A DNA stretch of 64,000 bases from Asterochloris sp. CNOR1. Taxonomy: Eukaryota > Chlorophyta > Trebouxiophyceae > Trebouxiales > Trebouxiaceae. The stretch spans positions 310,001 through 374,000 of the forward strand of contig OZ017751.1 of NCBI GenBank assembly GCA_963969365.1, read 5' to 3'. Of this stretch, positions 11,501-22,800 are shown in pieces (the stretch's first letter is position 1; each line of letters starts with the position of its first letter). The position numbers and the translations under genes are program-made. The notes below the pieces were generated by a model that was not told where the DNA came from, did no database searches, and was given only the letters and a program-made list of their open reading frames with translations.

Positions 11501-14500
11501 CAGCTGGGAAGAACACACATCCCAAGGGCACAGAGGACTTCATTGGATGGCAACCCTACAGCCCTTCCTGCGAAGGCCTTCACCCTGTGGCACCTGTACT
11601 CCCTGAGTGCTGCTTTGCAATGCATCTTTGCGTTTCTCTGTGTGGGGCCCAACAAACAACATGCCGTTCCTGCAGCAGCTGCGTGCTGCCCTTCCTGCAG
11701 GGGCTTTGACCCTGTTGCGCCCGTCATACATGAGTGGACATATGAGGCCATGGCTTATGATCTGCTGGGGCTGGAGAGTGACGTCTTCAGATATGATGTT
11801 GAAACACAAGCAGGTCAGGCCACCTGCTTGCAAATGGGACATGAGCTGAATGTCAGTCTTGCGACAGGTATGTCATCATTCAAGTCCAGCAGGTCTGCAC
11901 ACCTGCTTGAATGCGATGCGTGATATCAAGGGAGTTTTACATAATGTTGACCCACCGGCAGCCGGTTTGCATGCCCATGTGCTGCTGCACTGAGTGTGTG
12001 TCCTGCCCTTTTGCGCAAAAGTGGTGCAGCACTAGGTAGACGCAGCCGCTTGTCCCAGGCATGCAACGTCATTGTAATGTGCTGCCTGCTGTCAATTGGA
12101 GGAACCATGCACAAGCGTCACAAATGTTTGTTCGTCCGAATGGGTGTTTTCCTTCACGTCAGGATCAGCACTGATGTCTGTTCAAGCTTTGGCTTTGTAT
12201 AAATGGCTGCACCTCTGCCTGCCCTGCCAAGCCCTGCTCTCCCTACAGGGATGGTGGGTAGGGAAGACAGAGTGGATTTGCCTGATCAGTTCAGGCAATT
12301 TCAAGTGCTTCTCTAGACAGCAAAGATGAGAACAAGGAGACTCTTCTGGCAGCTGCACCAGTGGTGCTTGCTGCAGATCCTAATTGCGCCGCACGCCCTT
12401 TTGCTGAACCGGCAGGAGTGCAGAATACAAGGCTGCATCCAACCATAAGACGGTCTGCAGTGCGGTGTCAGCTGCAGCTGCTTCACTTTCTGTTCAATGC
12501 ATCCCTGTGCCTTGCAAGCAACATGGAGAAGAAGCAGGAGCACTTGCAGGCTGCCTGCTGAGTTAGGCAGCAATTGAGCATGAACGCAGCGCCTTTGCTT
12601 CAGCGCCTTCATTTGTTGCTGTGCAGGCAAGATGGAGAAGAAGGAGCACCTTCTGGCAGAGACAGACGAGATGTGGGTTTCCTTGCGGCACAAGCACTTT
12701 GCGGAGGCCACTCAGGAGATCACGCGCATGCTGGACGACTTCCGGCAGAAGAACAAGGCGGCTGCCTACAAGGGGGGCAACGACGGCGGTGGCCTGGACA
12801 TGCGCAACATGCGCAACCTGGTCTCCTCGCTACCCCAGTACAGGTCAGCTTAGGGTCCAGGGTGCTTCCCTAGTGTGTGTGCTGCAGACTCTCTGCACAG
12901 GGATCCGGCGAAGTCTCAGGCCAAGGCAGGCAGAGCATGCCACCTGCTGTCCTTACACCCCAGCACAGGTGGGCGGGGACATAGTGCGCCTCCTGGGATT
13001 GATCTGAGACTCATGTGTGCAGGTTCTCTGCCTCCAGGGCTTGAGCAAAGGCAGGTGCTGTGGCACATGGTGACATGAGCCCTTGATGTGCTCGCTGCCC
13101 CAGTACTGGTGGGCATGATGCAAGCTGCCTTGTGGCACCTCATATGGGTGGACAGTGTGCTGGCTGCAGCTTGGCCTCACTTCTCTGCACCGCCTTACCT
13201 CATGTCCAGCCCCTGCAGGACACCTCTGACCCACCTGACTCAGTGGAAAGTGGCAGCAGTATCACAGGATGATTGAGGAACTGTGCCTCCAGGCCATTCA
13301 TTTCAAGACGACCCTCTGTCCTGCCTGGTCACCTTCACCCTGTCCTTGCAGGGAGCAGCTGTCACAGCTGTCTGTGCACGTCGAGATTGCCAGCAAGATT
13401 AACAGGATCATTGAGGAGAAGAACCTCACAGAGCTGGGCAAGCTGGAGCAGGACCTCGTCTTTGGGGACGCCACCTCCAAGGAAGTCATCACATACCTGA
13501 GCGCCAATCAGAACCTGTTGCCAGAGGACAAGGTGGGCATGCAAAATAAGGACTTGACACACTCTCCTCACGTGTGGGGTGCTGCTTGTGCGCCTGCTGA
13601 TGTGCCACTGCGTGACCCACTCCAAGCACATGGAGCCTTCACCAATACAGCTATGAACTTAGCTGGACCCCGGCTGCCAGTTGAGCTCCCCCAGCGTGAA
13701 AGGGCTGGCTTTTGGTTGAGACTGTGAAGGGGCCAGCTTTTGGTCGAGACTGTGTCCTGCAAATAGGCTCTCATCCAGGCCTGCTTTTGGCTTGCTGCAG
13801 GTACGCCTGCTGATGTGCTACTGCGCAACCCACCCTGAGAAGATGGACGCCACCAAGCAGATGCAGTGGCAGAAGCTGGCCAAGCTGACTGACATGGACA
13901 TGAACACCATCACCAACCTGGAGTTCCTGGGAGTCCCTGTGCGCAAGAGGGGCAAGGCCACCTCCAGCCTGACCTTTGGGCGTAAACGCAAGCGCGCCGT
14001 GCGCAAGGTGAACTGCGTGACTTTGCCTTCTGTGGAGGTGTATGCAGTGCTCCTGGGCTGTGGCTCCTGGCCTTTGACAGCCATCAGCAGCTGGCAGCCT
14101 CGCCTATGGCCGCAAGCGCAAGCGGGCTGTTCGCAAGGCGATCGGCCAGATGCCTCATGAGCATGCATGTTGGTGCTTGTCGAGCTGGGTGTGCCTGTGT
14201 GTCAGCAGCTTGTGGTCTGCAGTCATGTGTGCAGGAGTCGCAAGGCTCCCTCTGTCTGACCTCTGGGCACCAACGCACTTTCAATTCAATGGACATGTCT
14301 GCATAGACGTTCTGTGGCTGGCTGGGAACAGCTTGCAAGCATGGGCAGCAGTGGGCCGTGCCATGCATCAGTCTCTTCCCTGTGCACTTCCATCAGATGC
14401 AATGGCATCAGAGAGTTGAGTGACAGCTGGTGCAATGCTGCAGCACTGAATTCCACTACAATTAGGCCCCACCCAGCCCAAACCCACCTAGTCCAAACCC

Positions 14501-16272
14501 CAATGCACTTTTGTCACAAGCCTTCATGCCTTCGTGTCTGTGCCTGCAGGAGCGCGGGGCGGGCGAGGATGAGCAGCAGTGGGCCTTGTCGCGATTCACG
14601 CCCCTGCTGCAGGACGTGCTGGAGGACATGGCGGCCAACCGCCTGTCCACAGACGAGTTCCCGTATGTCCGCCCACCCTCCGCCGACCCCTGTGAGACTG
14701 TTTCGCAGCTCATGCCTGCACCCATGGGCATGCATCTGCAGCTAGTTGTGGTGTATTGCGGAGCGCTGTAGGGCCTGCCTCCGCAGGGACTGCCTCCGCA
14801 GAAACCTCGGTGCCTGCCCGCCTGGACAGCTGCTGCACATATCAGCTGGCATGAAGACCTACTCTTGGTGGAACTCCACCAACCACCGCAAGGCTGATTT
14901 GATGTGCGATGCTGATGTGGTCGTGGGCCGCTGACAGCACACAGTGCCATTTAGCTGACAGAGCAAAGGGTACACTGCCTGCCTTTCACCTTGGCTGCCT
15001 TCAAGGCCATTTACACAAGCAAATGCTAGGAGACCATGGCCCGTCACTGCCAGCAGATTGGGTATGCACTGGGGCCATGGCTTGGCAGCTGTTCTCCCTG
15101 CAAGGTTTGTCAATAGCAGTGTCTGTTGGTGGCTCCTGCGCTGTGGTGGCTCTCATGCCTTGCAGCCTGCAGTGCATGCAATTCGGGCTCCTGTATTTTT
15201 GAAATTGCACTGCTTGACAGGCGCCTCACTACTCACCATGCCCTGCTTGCAGCGCTGTCAACGTACGTGCCAGGTGGCAAGGGAGCCAGCGTGCGCAGCA
15301 ACCGGTCGGCCATGAGCTGGACAAAGAAGGCAGCCCAAGGACGGGCGCAGGAGGAGCCGGTCACTCCCAGGGTGAGTCTGCTGAGCTATGCCTGATGTAG
15401 TTGCATGATGAGTTGCTGTGAGTAGCCTGCGTAGCCGGTCATTCCTATGGTGAAGTCACAGGCCCCTTGCAGCAAGACAAGGGCTGTGAGCAGAGGAGCT
15501 GGCAATGGTCACTTTTGAAGGGGCCCTACACACCTGTGTGGCTTCTGCTGCAGGCAAGAGCTTTGAAAGGTTTTGCAGTTGGCGGAGGCATCTCTCCACA
15601 ATACAGACCTGGGTGTGGTCTCTGCTGAAAGATGATAAGCTATGAGTATTCTTTGCTGCTTTGCGGGAAAGTGCAGGCAGTGCTGTCAAGGTCCCATGCG
15701 ATTGCACTCAAGCATGGAGGCAGTCACTCCCCAGATGAGCCTGCAGACCTGTGCGCCCAAGGACCTGTGCATGGTCATTGCTGCAAACTGAGGGGCTGTC
15801 AGTGGCCATTGTTGCAGCCAGGAGCAAGAGCACTGACTCCCCGATCCCCTTCGTGTCTGTAGGGCAAACGCATGATCGCATTTGTGGTGGGCGGTGTGAC
15901 TCGCAGCGAGATGCGAGTGGCTCACAAGCTCACGGCTCGCACGGGGCGGGAAGTGCTGCTGGGGGGGACCACCGTAGACAATCCATCAGTCTTCTTGCGG
16001 CGGCTGCAGGTTGGCATCCTCATGGTTGCATGCAGATGGAACTGCACGTGCTTGCACCCTAGTAGCAGTGGCATCAATGCTGCGACCGGTCTTGGCATAG
16101 GAAAGAGCAGCTTGTGTATTGTCTGTGTCTCTGCTATGATGCCCCTAAGCTCAGCAGTCTTAACACTGGAAAACGTTTGCAGGGTCTTGGATCCCTAGAT
16201 CAAGTGGCACTGGAGATTGACGGTGAAGGCGCTGGCTCAGGCTCACGCCCACTGCAGACCTCAGTCTATTGA
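8523..16272 (+). CDS. KEULE: Sec1/Munc18 (SM) family vesicle-fusion protein, KEULE-type
   Basis: SM protein that binds syntaxin-type SNAREs and promotes membrane fusion; plant KEULE acts in cytokinesis and exocytosis. Thirteen exons join in phase: 8523-8576, 9028-9157, 9704-9927, 10310-10471, 10947-11125, 11701-11813, 12627-12843, 13352-13532, 13801-14007, 14550-14691, 15253-15371, 15863-16009, 16183-16272. They give 654 residues, against about 666 in Arabidopsis KEULE. Visible SM landmarks, in order: [11 protein letters not shown] then [110 protein letters not shown]; and [13 protein letters not shown] near the C-terminus. The first exon is only 54 bp; its start is chosen because it matches the N-terminal block and joins in phase. 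Family assignment is secure; true KEULE versus another Sec1 paralogue is inferred. Confidence 0.94.
14090..14142 (+). repeat. Intronic copy of the KEULE exon 9 end
   Basis: Read in frame from about 14102, this encodes [11 protein letters not shown], identical over ten residues to the end of the exon 13801-14007 ([11 protein letters not shown]) but with about six synonymous differences. The functional donor GTGAAC is replaced by GCGATC in the copy. Confidence 0.8.
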
Positions 16273-16850
16273 GCACATTGACCCGACATGCTAGGCTAGA
16301 TCATTCTGACTGCTCCTGTCCTGCTGTTCAAAGTGTTGAAACGTTCAGGTTATGAAGTTTGCAGGGCCTTAGCAACAGATGAAGCACACACACTGAAATG
16401 AGTGAATATGGCAACAACTGTGCACTAGCAGCCTCGTGACAGCAGCACTGGTGAGCAACCATCAAGTCCAGCCAATCAGATTCTGATTGATGGGTGCTTG
16501 CATGGGTCTAGGAAGCAGTTGCCGCCAGTGTGACAAGCCATAACCACAGGCTCTGCAGCCTTGGGGTGGCCAGCAATAACAGTAGCCTTGGCAGGGATGC
16601 TACAAACACTGCAAGTTAAGCAGAGCAGCTAGCCTTCACAAGAGAAGCTCTGGCTGCAGGTCACCTGTGTGGATAAAGGTAGATAGACTTCATCTTGCTA
16701 TCTGCTATGTTGGAAACCCTTTCTTTCTGTGTGCTTAATATATGATTAGGGTGTTAAACGCAGCATGGGCAGCACTGGGGCAGCAAGGAGCCACGCTGCG
16801 AAACACTGTGAAATCGGTAGCTGACTCTGTACAGAACCGATCATAGCATC
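16273..16850. other. Intergenic region between KEULE and the Agenet/SANT gene
   Basis: This holds the KEULE 3' UTR and the promoter of the next plus-strand gene. I find no convincing coding exon, tRNA or repeat. No TGTAA, the usual green-algal polyadenylation signal, occurs close behind the KEULE stop. The stretch is visibly more AT-rich than the exons around it. Confidence 0.5.
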
Positions 16851-19800
16851 ATGAAGAGGTTTCATGCTGGAGAGATGGTAGAGGTGAGCAGCGCATGAAG
16901 CAGCGCATGCTGCTCTAAAAGCTTCTTCTTAGGACAGTTATTGGTATACTCAACGCAGGTCATGGGGCCTGATGACGACACTGGCTACAGAGGCTCCTGG
17001 TGGGAGGCTAAAGTGCTGGCACGAAAGCCAACTGCTGGAGGCAGTCAGACATACACAATAGAGTACAGCGAGGTGGGACTGAGTCCAGCAGGGCTCAGCA
17101 AGCAGCGCTGCACACTGTGGATGCCGCAAAGCCATCAAATGCACAGACAGCATCCTGCTCGGCCACAAGGCTGAGACTCTGTCTCCTCATGCATGCATGC
17201 CAGTGCAGTGGCTACCTGCTTGCTGCTTAGCGGGGGCAGCATCATAACGGGCAAGCCGTCCTAGGGATCACTTGCTGCCCTTGCCAAGCATCCCCCTTGC
17301 AGATGGCAGCAGTCCCTTGCAGGCTTTGCCACCTTTGAACTCCTCTGCAGATGACCGCAAAATTGAGTCACTCCCTGTCCATCAAGCACGCTAGTCTCGT
17401 GTTCACTGCTTTTACAGATCTTGGATGAGGAGACTGGAGGCAAGGCTCAGGACACGGTGCAGGAAGCTATGCTGCGGCCTGCAGCCGCTGATGACAGCGC
17501 ACGAGATCTGTCTGAGCGCATGCTAGGTGAAGCCTGCCATGCACATAACATCAGCCTGGTCAATGCAGAAGCAGACTCTCAAGCAGCATCCTGGAGAAGC
17601 CATGCGCATACCATCTTCAGGCAATTCCCGAGGCAGATCTTACACATGGCAATTCACTGCATGATCGGTTGCTCAAATGGCACAGGCTTGATGACGACAG
17701 CCATGCTCTTGCCATTGCCAGGAACTGCCAGCTGATGATGCCACAGTCTGCTCCTGTAGGCTGCATCTGTCCATGTATTCTGCAGAATATGACAGTCAGC
17801 TGACATGTATGTTCCCTGGGGCAGCATGCATGAAATAGATCCGCTTCCCAGGCCCATCAGCAACTGAAGGCCGCTGAGGGCAGGCCTCATATGGGGCAAA
17901 CATCTGGCATCAGGCTTGTACGTGTGAATCTGCCCTGCACAGTCTTGGGGCACAATAACTGAGCCAAGGCTGTGCCGTTATGTCCCTGAATCAGCAGATC
18001 GGCTGCTCCTGAGCAGTCACTATCCCTTGAGACGCAGCTTGACCTCTCGGCACCGTGGACAGATGCGCGCACCGACCTGCTGAGCATGCAACTCAGCCAG
18101 TTGTCTGCCCTGCAGGGGATGCTGTTGATGTCTACTGCCATGGGCCTGGCTGGTGGCAGGGATATGTACATCAAATTTGGGAGGGCAGGATCATGGTGCA
18201 CTACCCAGGCAAGCAGCTGCAATGCTCTTGACGAATTTGTAGCGTCGCAGATTGGGATGACTCCTCTCTTTGGGTTCAAGCACAACATCATGAATGCGCC
18301 TGTGCTGGTGCAAATCACATCAAGAGATTATGTGCGTTCAACTCAGGGACTCCACCGAGCTACTGTACCCTGAAATGCGTCAAATGGCAGACCAGCTTGA
18401 TGCTGTGATGCAAGCTAACAGGGCCTGTGCAGCGCAAGCTGTACCTGTCTGACTGGGACTGTCTGCAGGATTGGGGGCAAGTCGATGCAATTGGAGCCTG
18501 CAGCAGCAGCCTGACAGCGGCCCCTGATCTGGTCCAGACATGAACCGCCATGCTTCTCAGCAGTTGCCATGCAAGGTGCACTGCCTCTGCACGCTGAGTG
18601 ACAGGGTGGGGAACGGGCCATGTTTAGCCCTTGCCTGCAGCGCTGCATGGTTGGTGCTGATGGACACGACCCATGCTGTGTGCAGATACGCTGGAAGACT
18701 ATGAGATCAGTCAGGACACAATGCTCCTGGAAGGCCACCACAGGTGCAGGTGAGCTGGCAGCACAGGCAGGCAGGCACCTCAAAAGTGCTACTTCTTGGC
18801 ATGATGGCAGGCCCTGCCCATCAGCTCTTGCCTCAGCGCTGTCACAGTTTAGCTTGCTTGGGTGACGAGGACTCGAACCTCAAATGCTTGACAGCTGTGC
18901 GTCATTGTGCCAGCTACCTCACTGTCAGGCGGGCATCCAACTTGATCCAGCTGGCCATCACTGTGGCACACAAAGCGCATTGTAGTGCTCAGGGCCATGG
19001 CGGGCTGCGTTGCAGTACCCAGGGAGGGCATGCCCCACATTCAACCAGGGGTTGAAAGGGAAGGCCCCATCAAGGACCCCAGTTGGTGGGCCTGCATGCC
19101 CACAACTATCTGTCCCCATGCAGACTTACAAGTTCCAAGACCCTGGTGACCCCAAATGAAGCTCATTCACAGTCTGTGCACTGCCACCCTGAGTGTCACC
19201 CAGCTGCCTAAGGGACATGTGGGAGGGCACCCTCAAGGCCTGCTATCTCACGCACTTCTTCTGTCTCAGTGACAATTACTTGGCATGAAGCGTTCTACCT
19301 TTTGGAAAAGCTACCAACGGCCTGGACGCAGCTCCCTCCCTTGTCTGATAAGCCCTGATGTGCTGAGTGTCTCCTGATGCTGCAGGACTGCTGTGGTGTG
19401 GGATCGGGTGACTGACACGTGGACACCGGTGCCGTCAGCCAGGCTTGCGGGTGCAAGGGACCATCGTCCTTTGGTGATTGCACAGGCAGGCCCCTTCCGC
19501 ACACCCTGAACAGGGCTGCACATGCACAGCAACTTGTGGTGGCCGCACAGGCAGGCCATTTCCCACATCATGGGCTGTGTTCCACACGCACAGCAACCAT
19601 TTGTGGTGGGCCGCGTCAGCCCGCATAGGCAGGCCCTTTTCGCACACCCTGAGCGGTGCTGCACTTGGCACCGTAGTCTAGTAAAAGCCGCACAGGCAGG
19701 CCCTTGCGCCCTGTTCAATGGTGCATGCCTTCCTTCAAGTGAAGACAGCAGTGTGCATGGCAGCTCTGTGCATGTCAATGCTGTGTTCTCTGAGCGACAA

Positions 19801-22800
19801 GGGGTGCCCGCCTCATGATGCTCAGAAGCCATGACGGCACAGACATCAGGTCCGCATGGATAGCAGGCTGATGGCCTGGTGCGCTCCCGCAGCAAGCAGT
19901 CTCACTCATCGTTGCCTCCAAGAATGTCACTTCTGTTCTGCAGGCAGGCCACCCTGCTAGAACGTCCCCAGCATCAGCAGCGCAGCGCTCAGCCCAAGCA
20001 CCTGGTGTGGCCTCGCCTGCTGGCAGGTCTCCTGAGTCAGCAGTTGCACAGTCAGCGCCTGGTGGCTCAGGGCCTGCATCAGCAGGCAAGGCGAAGGTAA
20101 CTGTGGGCGGCAAGGCTGCAGCAGGGGGCAGTGTTGCTGCGGCAGCCACTGGGGACAAGCATGGGGCTGCTCCCCCCCAGCCAAATCAGCAGCAGCGACG
20201 TAAGGTGCTGCAGACAGGTTCTGGAGATGGAGCAGCTCCCGGCGCTAATGCCACTGCCAAAAGGGACCAGGCCCCAGCAAGGCCTGCTCCTGCTGCTGAG
20301 GTGCTGGTTGGCCACACAGCAGTGCAGCAGCAGCAGCCTGAGGCTGAGCAGCAGCAAGCTGCTGCTGCACAACCTGGGCCTGCACCCGGCGTTCCGTCGG
20401 TCCCCGCCCGTGCAACAGCGGAGCAGAAGGCTGCGGCAGCTTCTGAGCCGCAGCATGGTGCTGCTGCACAGGCCAAGCCCGTGCATGGCATTGTCAGTCA
20501 AGCAGCAGCGTCTGAGCAGCAAAAAGTTGCTGCATTTGAGGCACAGGCCTTGTACAGTGTGTTTGGCACGCCATCACCCCCTGAGGGCTCTGAAGATGAG
20601 GGTGCACCAGCCAGCCCTGCTGGAGCTGTTGCTGCTGCTGCTGCTGAGAGCCACAAAGGGCAGCGGCCCAGGCCTGGCCCTAGGGAGCCCCAGGCTGCTG
20701 ACGTGCTGACCCTGAAGACTGTCAGAGCTCTAAGCCTGGGCTTGCGGAGGCATGGAGGCTCCTCCACCTCCCTGCAGGACAGCCATGGACAAGCAGCAGC
20801 TGGCTCCTCAGCTACTGGCAGGACTGGTGGCTCCTCAGCTGCTGGCAGTCGAGCCGCCCCTGCTGCGTCACATCCTGCGGCAGAGGGAGAGGTGACCAGC
20901 CCTCCCGGCCCCTCCCCAGCTCGCAGCACTGGTCCGGAGGGGCCCACTGCCTCGGGCCCCGGCACGGTCAGCTCCCAGCAGGGGCTAGGGGTCCCTGCCA
21001 AGGCTGGTGGTGACCCAGGGACTGACCCTGGGGCCAGGGACCCTGACGGCGCCACTCCCAGCAAGAGGGGCTGGTCTTCAGAGGAGGTGGAAATCCTGAA
21101 GCGGGAGCTGAAGAGGCTGGGGCACCAGTGGGGCAGGATCCAGGTGGGCCAGCTCGCAGGATGAGCTGGAGATCTGCCCCCTAGATGTGTCCCCTCTTAT
21201 GAGACATCCAGCGCATGCATCTTGCCTCTGAAGCCGCTCTTGTGTTGCGACTGACAGGGAGGGGTGCTTGATCAGCCTTTCTTCACGCCAATTATTGTCC
21301 CTGGTTGCATGGACGTCGGCATGCGAGGGCACTGAGACGATCATGGGTTTGCAATGCTGTCCTTCCTTGAAAGGCACCCAGTCAGAGGAAACAGTAGGCC
21401 TATATGGGCTTGGTTGACTTTGGGGCTTGCAGGCCCCAGTGCTTGCAGTGGAGGGCATCAAGGCAAGGATGCATGTCTGTGAAATCAGGCTGCTTTGTCC
21501 AGGTTTCTAAGAGTCCACCAAAGGGCAACAGTAAGACCCTCTGCAACTTTACCACATCACAGACTCCAATAATTACATTGAGAGAGGGAGATGCACACAG
21601 ACTGTACCCAGGCACGCAAGGCCAGAAAGGGGATGTTGTCGGTCTTGACAAGCAACTGTATGTCCGCAAGCGATGCTGTGCACCTTGAGCTGGTGCAGAA
21701 GGTCTATAGAGTGCAGCTCCTGTAGGACATATGAGTCATGTGATGTTGAAACCCTATGGGGCAGTGCATGCAAACAAAGTTTCTGGAGAGGGCGTGTCTG
21801 CCAGTCCGGACGCTCAGTGCTGGCCAGGGCCCACAGACCCCGCTGCAGAGATGAAGCTGGGCAAGGCCGCCCAGACCGCAAGATGCACCAAGCGCTGCGC
21901 ATCTGTTTGACCAGTGGGGGCTGGCTGCCTTGCAGTGCTGTCAGGCAGTTATAAACAGCACGCACTGCGAGTCAACCTGCGCGCACCCTTACCTGCTGCA
22001 GCCTGTCATGCGTGCTACATCAGCCCTTTGGCTGCAGGCAGTGTTCCCTATCAGGACTCCGTCCACCATGCAGCGCTGATCAAATTGCGCCCCTGCCCTG
22101 CTGCAGCTGGCGCTCCCTCACAAGAGCAAGACTGCCATTGCGAGGTACTTCGCTTACCATAAGAAAGAGCTGGAGCCAGCACAGGAGGCCGATGAGGAGT
22201 GTGGCTCAGAATCTGAGGCAGAGGTCAGTCGGGTTGTTCTGCAATGAAATCAAAAAACACAAGATGGGAACCTACTTGAGAACCTGAAAGGGGCCTTGCT
22301 TGGCCAGTCTTGCTTGGCCAGGCCTGTTCTGGTCAGGACTTCCTGCACGAGCTTGTACCCAGTGGCCTCTGTACAATCAGACTGCCTCACCCAGATGCTA
22401 CCATGTCCCCTGCAGCATTTACTCAGCAGGCGGGCTGCCAGTGCTGGCCATGATAGGTGCAGTGTCCCTGCCAGACTGTAAACTGGGAGGTGAGGTCCAC
22501 TCCGCACCCCTGCTGCACTTGGGTGGCCAGACTGCGAGCAGATTGAGGGGAAAGGAGGAGCTATGCTGCCAAGGAGGACAGAGGCTGCGCAGGGGGAGGT
22601 GCGCCACTCCGACTCAGGGTGCAGGCCAATGACCATACTGAGCTGCATATGCAGGCGACCAGATCTGGCTCAGAGGAGGATGACTCGCCCCAGCGGGCTG
22701 CTCATGCGCCTGACAGGAGGGGGTGGTCTCAGGAGGATGTGGCCACCCTAAAGAAGGGGATGCAGGTGCATGGGCACCACTGGTCCAAGATTCAGGTGGG

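Noticed and set aside
18229-18231. In-frame TGA inside the second Agenet module (possible selenocysteine or pseudogene)
   Set aside because: Ending the exon at 18208 with a GC donor and joining 18686 keeps phase and a sensible sequence, so readthrough is not needed.
20320-20370. Gln-rich CAG tract as a microsatellite expansion
   Set aside because: Short and interrupted; it is ordinary low-complexity coding sequence within the SANT linker.
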